A stretch of 42,844 nucleotides of DNA, taken from Myxococcales bacterium UBA5297 (GTDB lineage: Bacteria > Myxococcota > Myxococcia > Myxococcales > UBA5297). Of this stretch, positions 28,728 through 36,569 are shown in pieces. A model generated the notes under the pieces. That model searched no databases. It saw only the letters and a program-made list of their open reading frames with translations, and had not been told where the DNA came from. Location of the stretch: NCBI GenBank assembly GCA_002408385.1, contig DHSB01000119.1, positions 34,457 through 77,300 of the forward strand, given 5' to 3'. How positions within the stretch are numbered: position 1 is the stretch's first letter; every line of letters begins with the position of its first letter. Position numbers and translations under genes: made by a program.

Positions 28728-28846
28728 GAACAAAGCCTCTGAAAGCGACCGCGGGGGCGGCCGCCGCTGTCGGACAGGGGGACAGGATAGCGCCAGAGCA
28801 TCGGGCCCGGTCGCATGGTCGGCCGGGACGGGGGCAAGCGCATTCC

Positions 28847-29575
28847 TCAGCGCCTTCTTCGCTGCCGCCTGGAGCTCGACTCCGCGATCTCCTCGCGGCG
28901 CCCCTCCATTCGCTCGGCGACCATCCGCTCGAGGTACCTGCGATCCTGCCAGCTCTTGTAGATCCAGATCAGCAGGATGATCACGCCGCCAAAGACCGAG
29001 TAGCGGGCGATGCGCCCGGGCATCTCGAGCGCGTAGTCGACGTTCCAGAGATCGCGGGGACCGACGATCAACAGCTCGCTGCCCCGCTCGTTCATCCGCC
29101 GGTAGCGCAGCGCCAGGGCGTCTATCTGCTTCTGCTTCTCTCCCGGCAGCTTCGTGTTGCGCTCCTGCAGCCGCCGCACGACCGCCTCGATGCGCTGGTG
29201 CGCCAGGGGATCGTCGGGATACGCGCTCAGAGCGGCGAGCAGGTGGTCGAGCGCTTTGAGCAGGTCGGAGGCCTCGGCGGTCATCCCGTTGTCCTCGCCG
29301 AGCATCTGCCCCGCGATGCGCAGATGCCGCGCGGCCTTGTACTCGGGCGCGTTGTAGTACTCGTAGCGCAGGAATCCCCAGACTCCGCCGAAGTACAGAC
29401 CGAGCAGGATGAAAAGGCCCCAGGGGATGGGAAAGCGGCGCCGACCGCGCCTGACGAGCACGTCCTCGATGATCTCGTCGGGATCGACGCGCACGGGCTC
29501 GCCGCACTCCGGGCACTCGGGCTGCGTCGGATCGCGAGTCGTCCCACAGGACGGGCACCAGAGCGTTCGTGACAC
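28847..29575 (-). CDS. Zinc-ribbon membrane protein
   Basis: A 242-residue protein. The N-terminus is a rubredoxin-like zinc ribbon (C7-x2-C10 and C21-x2-C24), followed by a basic stretch, TM1 (51-68), a helical middle part with TPR-like character (78-165) and TM2 (194-206). The Arg-rich tail ends in RRQRRRR. The topology should put the ribbon and the tail in the cytoplasm and the helical part outside. The start is GTG (minus strand, 29575-29573), with no clear ribosome-binding site. It is directly upstream of the cyclic-nucleotide-binding kinase on the same strand, so the two may work together. The family is not recognised beyond the ribbon. Confidence 0.78.
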   Translation of the reverse strand: MSRTLWCPSCGTTRDPTQPECPECGEPVRVDPDEIIEDVLVRRGRRRFPIPWGLFILLGLYFGGVWGFLRYEYYNAPEYKAARHLRIAGQMLGEDNGMTAEASDLLKALDHLLAALSAYPDDPLAHQRIEAVVRRLQERNTKLPGEKQKQIDALALRYRRMNERGSELLIVGPRDLWNVDYALEMPGRIARYSVFGGVIILLIWIYKSWQDRRYLERMVAERMEGRREEIAESSSRRQRRRR

Positions 29576-29889
29576 GCCGTCACTATCCGGTCAGTCCGGC
29601 GATGCCGTCAAGGAAGCGACACGCTTCTCGCTCCCCTGCCGCTCTTGGCGCTCGCCACGCACTTGGCTGCCGCCCTGGACGGCCTGCCGCAGGACCGTCG
29701 GGCACGCGCACCGCCGGGTGCCAATCGCACGTGCGACCGTCACCATCCAGCCTGCTCATGCGTGGAAGGCGGCGATCGCCCGATCGATCCCAGCCGTGGG
29801 GAGTTTCCCAACTCCTCGGCCCGCCAGATTGGGTGCCCGCCGCGCCGCTTCGTTGGTATCGTGCCCCGACCGTGACTGACTCAGCTTCC
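29576..29889. other. Divergent noncoding region between the zinc-ribbon gene and ldcA
   Basis: I see no gene here. It holds a small inverted repeat, GGAGT (29800-29804) and ACTCC (29811-29815), and a TATCGT hexamer (29857-29862) that may be the -10 of ldcA. Confidence 0.5.
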
Positions 29890-30768
29890 ATGTTGCGTCC
29901 GCCAGCCCTCCGGCCCGGCGACTCGGTCGCCGTCGTTGCTCCCGCGAGCCCATTCGACCGCACGTCGTTCGAGCGCGGGCTCGAAGCGCTCTCGACGCGC
30001 TATCGCCCCGTCTTCACCCCGGGCCTCTTCGAGTCATCGCGCTACCTGGCCGGCTCCGACGCGCGGCGCCAGAACGAGTTGGCCGAGGCACTCGAGTCGC
30101 CCGAGGTGCGCGCGGTCTTCTGCGCCAGGGGCGGCTACGGCGCGATGCGCCTGCTCGAAGGGCTCAAGCTGCCACAGGCGAACAAGCTGCTCGTCGGCTT
30201 CTCGGACATCACCGCGCTCCACGCGGCCTTCCAGGCAGCCGGACGCACCAGCGTCCACGGCCCGGTCGTCACCCAACTCGGAGCACTCGGAGCGCGGGTC
30301 GCCGAGCCGCTCTTCCGCCTGCTCGAGTCGCCGAGCGAGCGGCCCGTGCTGCGCGGGGAGCCGATCGCCCGAGGCGTCGCCGAAGCGCAGGTCGTCGGCG
30401 GCAACCTCTCGGTGCTCACCCGACTGTTGGGCACTCCGTTCATGCCCCGGCTCGACGGCGCCATCCTCTTCTTCGAAGACGTGACGGAGCGGCCGTACCG
30501 ACTCGATCGGATGTGGCACCACCTCGCCCTTGCCGGCGCCTTCCGGCGGATCGCAGGGCTGGCGCTCGGAACCTTCACCGGCTGCGACGACAAGGACCTG
30601 GCCGGCGACCGGGTCATCCGCGAGCTCGCTTCGGCGACTGGGCTACCCTGTGTCATGGGCCTGCCGGCCGGCCACGGCGACGACAATCAGTCTTTTGCCC
30701 TGGGCGCCCGCGCTCGGCTGGATGGAAGCGAAGGAACACTCACCTTTCTCGAGGGGGCGGTGGCATGA
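29890..30768 (+). CDS. ldcA: L,D-carboxypeptidase (S66)
   Basis: A 292-residue cytoplasmic serine peptidase that removes the terminal D-Ala from murein tetrapeptides during peptidoglycan recycling. The full triad is visible: S105 in GFSDIT, E200 in EDVTERPYRLDR and H262 in LPAGHGDDNQ. The block ARGGYGAMRLL (79-89) is characteristic. I start at ATG29890 (MLRPPALRPGD), as in homologues. An in-frame GTG at 29872 would add six residues. Neither has a ribosome-binding site, so a nearly leaderless message is possible. The stop overlaps the start of the serine hydrolase (ATGA), and mpl follows. This fits one recycling operon. Confidence 0.95.
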   Translation: MLRPPALRPGDSVAVVAPASPFDRTSFERGLEALSTRYRPVFTPGLFESSRYLAGSDARRQNELAEALESPEVRAVFCARGGYGAMRLLEGLKLPQANKLLVGFSDITALHAAFQAAGRTSVHGPVVTQLGALGARVAEPLFRLLESPSERPVLRGEPIARGVAEAQVVGGNLSVLTRLLGTPFMPRLDGAILFFEDVTERPYRLDRMWHHLALAGAFRRIAGLALGTFTGCDDKDLAGDRVIRELASATGLPCVMGLPAGHGDDNQSFALGARARLDGSEGTLTFLEGAVA

Positions 30769-32003
30769 AGTCCAAGCAAAGCGACGAACGGGCACCGTCG
30801 GTGCCGGAGATTGCCAGAGCGCTCGAGGAGGGTGTGGAGGCAGGCGTCTTTCCGGGCGCCGCCGCCGCCGTCTTCCTGCGCGGCAAGCTGATCCACGCCT
30901 CGGTCATCGGCGACGCGCAGCGGCTCCCCGCTCGCATCCCGCTCTCCGACGACGCCCTCTTCGACCTCGCCTCAGTCACCAAGGTCGTCGCGACCACCAC
31001 CGCGACCGTGGCGCTCGTGGCCCGCGGCGCGATTTCGTTGGACGAATCCGTTGCGCGCTTCTGGCCCGAATTCGCCCGCGCCGGCAAACGCGCCGTCACC
31101 GTGCGCCACCTGCTCGCCCACTCGTCGGGCCTGCCGGCCTGGAAGCCGGTGTACCTCGACGTCGCGGCCGATCCGGGCGGGGAGCCGCTCTTCGCCGAGG
31201 AGCGCGACCCGGAGAAGACCGCCCGCGCCTGCCGGCGCGGGCGCGCCATGGTCTTCGAGGCCATCGAGGCGACCGAGCTCGAGCAGCCGCCCGGGACGAA
31301 GGCGGTCTACACCGACCTCGGCTTCATCGCCCTGGGGCGCGTCATCGAAGAGGTGACCGGGCAGCGGCTCGACGCCTTCGTCGAGCGCGACATCCTCCCC
31401 GAGCTGCGGCTCGAGTCGTTGATGTTCCGGCCGCTGGACCGGGCGCCACGCAAGGCGCCGGTCATCGCCGCGACCGGCGTCTACCGGCCCAACGAGCCGG
31501 CGCCCGGGCAGGAGCAGCTCGTCCCTGCGCCGCCGCCCGACGCCGTGCCGCGTGATCGGGCAGGCGAGGTGAACGACGACAACGCCTTCGTCATGGGCGG
31601 CGTCGCGGGGCACGCCGGGCTCTTTGGAACCGCGCGCGACGTCGCGGCGTGGGGCAACGCGGTCATCGAAGAGCTCGCCGGCGCGATGCGCATCGCGCCT
31701 CCCGAGGTCTGGGAGCGCTTCTGCACCCTCGACTCGACGCCCGGGACCTCGCGTGCGCTCGGTTTCGACACCCCGACGCCCGGCGCCTCCTCGGCCGGGC
31801 GCTACATCGCCAGCTCGCGGGCCGTCGGGCATCTCGGCTTCACCGGCACCAGCGTCTGGATCGACCTGCGGCGGCAGCTCTCGGTGGCGCTGCTCACCAA
31901 CCGCGTCCACCCGACCCGGGCCAACGTGGCCATCCGCGAATTCCGGCCCCGCTTCCACGACACGGTCATCGAAGCGTTCGGGCTCGAAGGAGTGCCCGAG
32001 TAG
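30765..32003 (+). CDS. Serine hydrolase of the class C beta-lactamase fold
   Basis: A 412-residue protein of the beta-lactamase-related family. It shows the active-site SxxK (SVTK, 70-73), a Tyr motif Y182-T-D in place of the usual YxN, and GHLGFTGTS around residue 360 as the third (KTG-like) motif. There is no signal peptide, so it is probably cytoplasmic, unlike true beta-lactamases and most penicillin-binding proteins. Relatives include esterases, D-aminopeptidases and amide hydrolases. Its ATG overlaps the ldcA stop by four bases (ATGA), with GAGGGGG just upstream, so the two are translationally coupled. Together with mpl this suggests action on murein peptides, but that is inference from context only. 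Confidence 0.88.
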   Translation: MKSKQSDERAPSVPEIARALEEGVEAGVFPGAAAAVFLRGKLIHASVIGDAQRLPARIPLSDDALFDLASVTKVVATTTATVALVARGAISLDESVARFWPEFARAGKRAVTVRHLLAHSSGLPAWKPVYLDVAADPGGEPLFAEERDPEKTARACRRGRAMVFEAIEATELEQPPGTKAVYTDLGFIALGRVIEEVTGQRLDAFVERDILPELRLESLMFRPLDRAPRKAPVIAATGVYRPNEPAPGQEQLVPAPPPDAVPRDRAGEVNDDNAFVMGGVAGHAGLFGTARDVAAWGNAVIEELAGAMRIAPPEVWERFCTLDSTPGTSRALGFDTPTPGASSAGRYIASSRAVGHLGFTGTSVWIDLRRQLSVALLTNRVHPTRANVAIREFRPRFHDTVIEAFGLEGVPE

Positions 32004-32168
32004 CAAGCCGCCGCTGGAGCCGATGGCGGGCCGCAGCCGGGAACACGGAGCGCACAGAAGAGATTTGACCGAAGAGCAGGCACCAACCGAGCTCGTGCTC
32101 GATTTCCGGACGAGCGCATTGCCATGCGCCCCAACCTCACAACTCCCAACTCAGAACTCACAACTGCC
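32004..32168 (+). other. Short gap before mpl
   Basis: Noncoding. It contains ACACGGAG and CACAGAAGAG (around 32043-32062) and then the heptad repeat at 32133-32168. Confidence 0.5.
32133..32168 (+). repeat. Heptad repeat AACTCNN directly before mpl
   Basis: After an 8-base variant (AACCTCAC, 32133-32140), four 7-base units follow (AACTCCC, AACTCAG, AACTCAC, AACTGCC; 32141-32168). The last abuts ATG32169. The stretch is AC-rich and much poorer in GC than its surroundings. A related unit pair occurs in inverse orientation at 36495-36512. Confidence 0.75.
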
Positions 32169-33596
32169 ATGCCCATCGTCACCCGCGTCGACCGCAAAGA
32201 GATCCACCGCATCCACCTGCTCGGAGTCTGCGGCACGGGCATGGGCTCGTTCGCCGGCATGCTCGCGGCTCAGGGCTTCACCGTCACCGGCAGCGACGAG
32301 AACGTCTACCCGCCGATGAGCGACATGCTCGAGGGCTGGGGAGTGAGGACGATGCTCGGCTACAAGCCCGAGAACCTCGATGAGGCCAAGCCTGACCTGG
32401 TCATCGTCGGCAACGTCATCCGCCAGGTGAACCCCGAGGCGACCGCGGTGCGCGAGCGGGGCCTGCCGCACATGAGCTTCCCGGCCGCGCTCGGGGAGCT
32501 GTGCATCGGCGAGAAGCACTCGCTGGTCGTCGCCGGCACGCACGGCAAGACGACCACCACCGCGATGCTCGCCCACGTACTCTCGGCCGCCGGCCGCGAC
32601 CCCTCGATGCTCGTCGGCGGGGTCTCGCTCGACTTCGGGGCCAACTTCAAGGTCGGCGCCGGCGAGCACTTCGTCGTCGAGGGCGACGAGTACGACACCG
32701 CCTACTTCGACAAAGGGCCCAAGTTCCTCCACTACCGGCCCCGCAGCGCCATCTTCACCAGCCTCGAGTTCGACCACGCCGACATCTACCGCGACATGGC
32801 CCACTACTGCTCCTCGTTCGAGAGGTTCGTCGCGCTCCTGCCCGAGGACGGCTACCTCGCGGTCTGCGCGGCCTATCCGCGGGCGGTCGAGCTCGCCCGG
32901 GCCTGCCGCGCCAAGGTCGAGACCTACGCCGGGGCGACCGGCGCCGACTGGCATGCCGACGGGCTGACGCACGGCGCGGGCGGCGCCTTCTTCGACGTGG
33001 TGCACAAGGGCGTCAAGCTCGGCCGGGTCAACCTCGCGGTCGGCGGTCCCCACAACGTCGAGAACGCCCTCGGCGTCATCGCGCTCGCCACCTCGCTCGG
33101 GCTCTCGATAGAGGAGATCGACAAGGGGCTCGCGTCGTTCCGCGGCGTCAAGCGCCGGCAGGAGCTGCGCGGCGAGCCCAACGGCGTCTTCGTCATCGAC
33201 GACTTCGCCCATCATCCGACCGCGGTGCGCGAGACCATCGCCGCCATCGGCGCGCGCTACCCCGGCCACAGGCTCTGGGCGATCTTCGAGCCGCGCTCGA
33301 ACACGAGCCGCCGCAACATCCACCAAGCCGAGTACGCCCGCGCGTTCACCGGGGCGAGCCGCGCGGTCATCGCCACCCCGCTGCCGACCGACAAGGTCCC
33401 GGCGGACGAGATGCTCGACGTGGGCCAGCTCGCGAAGAACATCACGGCGAACGGCGTGTCCGCGACCGCGGCGGCCGACGTCGCGGAGATCGTCGCGCTG
33501 GTCAAGGCCGAGGCGAAGCCAGGGGACGTGCTGCTGGTCATGTCCAACGGCGCCTTCGGCGGGCTCATCGACAAGCTGCTCGTCGCGCTCCAATGA
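32169..33596 (+). CDS. mpl: UDP-N-acetylmuramate:tripeptide ligase
   Basis: A 475-residue Mur-ligase-family enzyme that attaches L-Ala-gamma-D-Glu-meso-DAP to UDP-MurNAc, returning recycled tripeptide to cell-wall synthesis. It has the N-terminal nucleotide-sugar fold with LLGVCGTGMGSFAG (17-30), the ATP loop GTHGKTTT (123-130), EGDEYDTAYFDKGPKF (171-186, the Mpl-specific form), FDHADIY and DDFAHHPTA (C-terminal domain). These set it apart from MurC. I chose ATG32169 because homologues begin just before this motif. An ATG at 32124 would translate the heptad repeat. It fits with ldcA upstream, since LdcA makes the tripeptide that Mpl uses. The stop overlaps the start of the next gene. Confidence 0.96.
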   Translation: MPIVTRVDRKEIHRIHLLGVCGTGMGSFAGMLAAQGFTVTGSDENVYPPMSDMLEGWGVRTMLGYKPENLDEAKPDLVIVGNVIRQVNPEATAVRERGLPHMSFPAALGELCIGEKHSLVVAGTHGKTTTTAMLAHVLSAAGRDPSMLVGGVSLDFGANFKVGAGEHFVVEGDEYDTAYFDKGPKFLHYRPRSAIFTSLEFDHADIYRDMAHYCSSFERFVALLPEDGYLAVCAAYPRAVELARACRAKVETYAGATGADWHADGLTHGAGGAFFDVVHKGVKLGRVNLAVGGPHNVENALGVIALATSLGLSIEEIDKGLASFRGVKRRQELRGEPNGVFVIDDFAHHPTAVRETIAAIGARYPGHRLWAIFEPRSNTSRRNIHQAEYARAFTGASRAVIATPLPTDKVPADEMLDVGQLAKNITANGVSATAAADVAEIVALVKAEAKPGDVLLVMSNGAFGGLIDKLLVALQ

Positions 33597-34102
33597 TGCG
33601 CCCGGCCTCGCTCCTCGCGCTGGCGACGCTGATCGCCTGCTCGGCGGCTCCTCCCCCCGCGCTCGTGGAGGGAGCTCCGCTCGGCCAGGCGCGCCACGGT
33701 CTGGAGGCCGAGCTTTCGCTCCAGCTCGAGCGCCCGGGGAAGGTCGTCGTCGTGGTCTTCTTCGCGACCTGGTCCGAAGCGGCCCGCGCGGTGCTCACGC
33801 AGGTCGAGAAGCTCCACTCCGAGCTCGCGGCCCAGGGCGTGGAGGCCATCGGCGTCGCCATCGACGAGGACCAGCGGTTCGTCGCGCCCTTCGTCGGCGA
33901 GCTCGGCCTCACCTTCGAGGTGCTCGCCGATCCTGGCGCGCGGAAGGCAGAGCGCCTGGCGCGGCTCGAAGCGGTCCCCACCGTCGCCGTGCTCGACGCC
34001 GAACGGACGGTGCGGCTGCTCTCCAGCGACCCGCACGCCATCCGCGAAGTCGAGTCTCTGGTGGTCTCACTCGCCTCGAAACCGATCGAGCAGGCCGACT
34101 GA
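33593..34102 (+). CDS. Thioredoxin-fold lipoprotein without catalytic cysteines
   Basis: A 169-residue lipoprotein with lipobox LIAC (Cys16). Residues 28-160 have the TlpA/AhpC-like thioredoxin fold: VVVFFATW (53-60), the redox helix, EAIGVAIDEDQRFVAPFV, and the cis-Pro loop EAVPTVAV. The redox site WCxxC reads WSEAA (S61, A64), so it cannot carry out disulphide exchange. A binding or chaperone-like role is more likely. Two adjacent ATG codons (33593 and 33596) are possible starts. The first overlaps the mpl stop by four bases, so it is translationally coupled to mpl. A cofactor or wall-fragment binding function is only a guess. Confidence 0.87.
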   Translation: MMRPASLLALATLIACSAAPPPALVEGAPLGQARHGLEAELSLQLERPGKVVVVVFFATWSEAARAVLTQVEKLHSELAAQGVEAIGVAIDEDQRFVAPFVGELGLTFEVLADPGARKAERLARLEAVPTVAVLDAERTVRLLSSDPHAIREVESLVVSLASKPIEQAD

Positions 34103-34282
34103 CCTGCCCTCACCTCGGCGCCGCGAGGGCTGAAGATCTGTCGAAGAGCCCCTTGAGCGATAACCGGTCAGCCGGCGCGCAGCCTCGCGAGCGCGACGAA
34201 CCCGGGGCCGGACAGGTTCGGCGACAGCAAAGCGGCTGCTACCCTCCTGCAGACCAAAACAGGCCGACCGAGAGGATGAGCG

Positions 34283-34504
34283 ATGGGCGCCAAGCGCAGT
34301 TTCAGAAGCCGCAGACCGAACGCAGACCCGGCCTATCCGACCACGACCCGCCGGGCGCTCGCCGCGCTGGGGACCGCAGCCGCGCTCGCCGCCCTCACCT
34401 CCTGCGGAGCCGCGCCCAATCCGGACATCGATCCCTACGAGGAGACCGACGCTGGCCTGGTCGACGCGGGCGCGCCCGACGGCGGTGCCGACGCCGGGCA
34501 GTAG
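34283..34504 (+). CDS. Small lipoprotein with Asp-Ala-Gly tail
   Basis: A 73-residue predicted lipoprotein. The Arg-rich start leads to the signal TRRALAALGTAAALAALTSC (lipidated Cys at 41, lipobox LTSC). An Arg pair just before the hydrophobic part leaves Tat export possible. The mature part has only 33 residues and ends in DAGLVDAGAPDGGADAG. AGAGGA lies six bases before the ATG. The mature peptide is too short to be an enzyme. It looks like a surface spacer or a decayed member of the lipoprotein family seen at 9995 and 25365. The function is unknown. Confidence 0.75.
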   Translation: MGAKRSFRSRRPNADPAYPTTTRRALAALGTAAALAALTSCGAAPNPDIDPYEETDAGLVDAGAPDGGADAGQ

Positions 34505-34687
34505 TCCGCAGGCATTCGCAGGGGTCTCGGCTCGAGCGCGTGTCGGGAAGTCTTCTTGAGCTCGGCCCGCCCCCTCCGTTCACCTCGAGCGAGGTCGAGA
34601 GGCCCGAGCGCCGTGCAGGGCTTCTGCCCGCTGAGTCATTGGAGGGAACGGTGCAGCGGAGGCACCGCCGAGACCGCTGGCCCTCAC

Positions 34688-34956
34688 CCTCCTCTCCCAA
34701 ACGGCGCGCGCGACGACCGTGCTCGACTCGATCATCGAGGGCGCGCCTGGGAGAGGCGATCGCCCTTGACGGTGCGAGGACTCGTCGCTTGTTCGAGCAG
34801 CGCTCGCGAGTGCTGGGACGCCGTGATGCGTCCAGGCGTACTGCAGCGCGATCAAGCCGGAATGCAGAAGGCCAGCACACGCGATCGCCCCTCCCAGGCC
34901 CGCGCAACCAAGTCCGCGGCGTGCACGCTGGAATGCGGGCCGTTTGGGAGGGGAGG
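34688..34956. repeat. 269-bp imperfect inverted repeat
   Basis: The arms are symmetric about 34822. Block 1, CCTCYCCTCCCAAACGGC (34688-34705 and 34956-34939), matches at 17 of 18. Block 2, GCCTGGGAGRGGCGATCGC (34745-34763 and 34899-34881), matches at 18 of 19. Block 3, CTTGWTCG (34788 and 34856), matches at 7 of 8. Distances between blocks are identical in both arms (42 bp, then 25 bp), so the arms are diverged copies of one sequence rather than chance matches. Sequence between the blocks has diverged more. Confidence 0.8.
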
Positions 34957-35088
34957 GGGCGGGCCACCGCTGCTCGCGGCGACTCGCTCCCTCGAATTGC
35001 GCATACGACTTCAATCGATCGGCGGCCAGCGCTCACGGCGCTCGAAAAGGATTACGGCGGAGGTCGAGCGCGCGGTGCGGTTGATTGA

Positions 35089-35180
35089 GGGCGGAGTCGA
35101 GGAGACCCCTCGACTCCGCCTCCCTCGTTCTTCGGGAGGCTACGCTCGGGGTGACCGGGCGGCCGGGCCGACGGGCCACC
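35089..35180. repeat. Dispersed hairpin repeat, copy 2
   Basis: A perfect 10-bp inverted repeat (GCGGAGTCGA at 35091-35100, TCGACTCCGC at 35110-35119) is followed by GGCTACGCTCGGGGTGACC and a GGGCGG/GGGCCG tail. The layout equals copy 1 at 25-105. Confidence 0.7.
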
Positions 35181-35205
35181 ACGCGAAGGAATCCTCGCCC
35201 CCTCT

Positions 35206-36450
35206 TCAGTCCTCGCGGCCGAGCACGAACCGCCGCGAGGCGCGCACCAGCTCGGCCTGGTGCCCGCGCAGGACGACCAGGTGGTTGCCGAGCGGCCGCT
35301 CGAGCAGCTCCGCGAGCATCGCTTTGTCGGCGCGAATGCGCGCCTGCGTACGGCACAGCCCCTCCTCGGTCCCCGACGCGATGAGCTCGCCCTCGCAGAT
35401 CCAGACAGCCTCGAGCCGCGCGCCGCCGAGGCGCACCAACGTCACCGGCCCGGGCGCAAGCTCGCCGGATATCGCCACGCCCAGGCCCGACTCGAAGTGT
35501 GAGCGCAGCTCAAACGAACGGACGCAGCCACACGGCACGGTGCAGTGGGCGAGGAGGATCTCGCCGGTCGAGAGATCGACGCGCGACGGGTTGGCCATCC
35601 ACGGCATCTCGCCGGTGAGGCGATAAAGCCACAGCAGGCTAAGCACCGAGGGCACGTCGCCTTCGCATCCGGCGGGCACGCCCTCGTCACACAGCCGCGA
35701 GAGCGCGATGCAGCTCGTGGTCCGCTCGCGCACGACGAGCTCGAAGCAGCGGACGGTGATCGCGTCGAGCCGCTGCGCCTCGACCGTCTCGCGCAGGACG
35801 CGGTAGACGGCCATCGCCTGCGCGAGCGTCTCGAGGTCGGGCTCACGGCACCCGCGGGCGCGCTCGGCGAATTGGCGCGCCTGGTCCCTGTCGGCGTCGT
35901 TGACCGCCATCCGCTCGAAGATCGGCTCGAAAGCCAAGGCCACCAGCTCTGAACCCCAGCTCGCGCGCACCGTCTCGGCGTCGTGGGCGCTGGCGACGAG
36001 CCAATCCGAAGGGCCTCCGATGGCGCCGATCCGCGCCAGGCGCAGCCCGAGGGAGACGGCGCTAAGCGTCGCTGCCTGCGCGAGTCGCTCACGATCCGCA
36101 GCCAAATCGCCGGAGAGGAAGACGATGCGCCCGATGCCGCCGTCGCGCCGCACCCGCGCCAGGATCTCCAGGCTCGCCGGCAGCGAATTGTGGAGCGGGT
36201 GCGCGACGAGCACGACCGGCTCTCGCCCGGCGAGCGCGCGCCGGCGCTCTATGCGCTCGAGCACGATGCCCTCGGTGCCGCCGGTCAAGACGACGTGGAA
36301 GAGCGGATCGCCGTGGGGCGCGTCTGCAAACCCGCGCCGGGCGCCCCCGGCCTCGGAGAGCGCCCGCTCGTGCTCGGCGAGGATGCGCGCGGTGCTCGTC
36401 GCGTCGTGAAGGGTCGATGCGGCGACGTCGTAGGTGAAGGCCGTTTTCAC
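35206..36450 (-). CDS. L-fucose isomerase-like protein
   Basis: A 414-residue cytoplasmic protein of the L-fucose/D-arabinose isomerase superfamily, which interconverts aldoses and ketoses with a divalent metal. The most telling stretch is GCEGDVPSVLSLLWLYRLTG followed by MANPSRVDL and LAHCTVPC (261-307). It carries the likely metal or catalytic acids E263, D265 and D292 and H302. The N-terminal part (50-195) has the Rossmann-like folds of the family. It is shorter than E. coli FucI (about 590 residues) and resembles the compact versions known from archaea. The start is GTG (minus strand, 36450-36448), with GGAGGT five bases upstream. The substrate is unknown. It lies 119 bases after the treY gene on the same strand. 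Confidence 0.8.
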   Translation of the reverse strand: MKTAFTYDVAASTLHDATSTARILAEHERALSEAGGARRGFADAPHGDPLFHVVLTGGTEGIVLERIERRRALAGREPVVLVAHPLHNSLPASLEILARVRRDGGIGRIVFLSGDLAADRERLAQAATLSAVSLGLRLARIGAIGGPSDWLVASAHDAETVRASWGSELVALAFEPIFERMAVNDADRDQARQFAERARGCREPDLETLAQAMAVYRVLRETVEAQRLDAITVRCFELVVRERTTSCIALSRLCDEGVPAGCEGDVPSVLSLLWLYRLTGEMPWMANPSRVDLSTGEILLAHCTVPCGCVRSFELRSHFESGLGVAISGELAPGPVTLVRLGGARLEAVWICEGELIASGTEEGLCRTQARIRADKAMLAELLERPLGNHLVVLRGHQAELVRASRRFVLGRED

Positions 36451-36494
36451 GCTGTACCTCCAGGGTGAGCGCCCGGAGGGTATACCGAGGAACA

Positions 36495-36512
36495 GGTTGT
36501 GAGTTGGGAGTC
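36495..36512 (-). repeat. Heptad repeat, inverse copy
   Basis: Read on the minus strand the sequence is GACTCCC-AACTCAC-AACC, two and a half units of the heptad family that precedes mpl at 32133-32168. It lies in the gap between treY and the isomerase-like gene. Confidence 0.6.
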
Positions 36513-36569
36513 GGGAGGCGGCACGCCGGGCGGAGCCGAGCGGGGGCTCGCTTCCGCGCAGCGCGCTTC

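Larger units (their letters stand above)
34505..35205. other. 701-bp noncoding region with inverted repeats
   Basis: I see no gene here. It contains the 269-bp imperfect inverted repeat (34688-34956) and copy 2 of the dispersed hairpin repeat (35089-35180). Confidence 0.65.

Noticed and set aside
29569..29889. A 107-residue N-terminal extension of ldcA
   Set aside because: The extension is Arg/Pro/Ser-rich, unlike the S66 family, which begins just before the PGDSVAVVAPASP segment.
32124..32168. The upstream ATG of mpl at 32124
   Set aside because: It would translate the heptad repeat into a Thr/Asn-rich leader that Mpl proteins lack.
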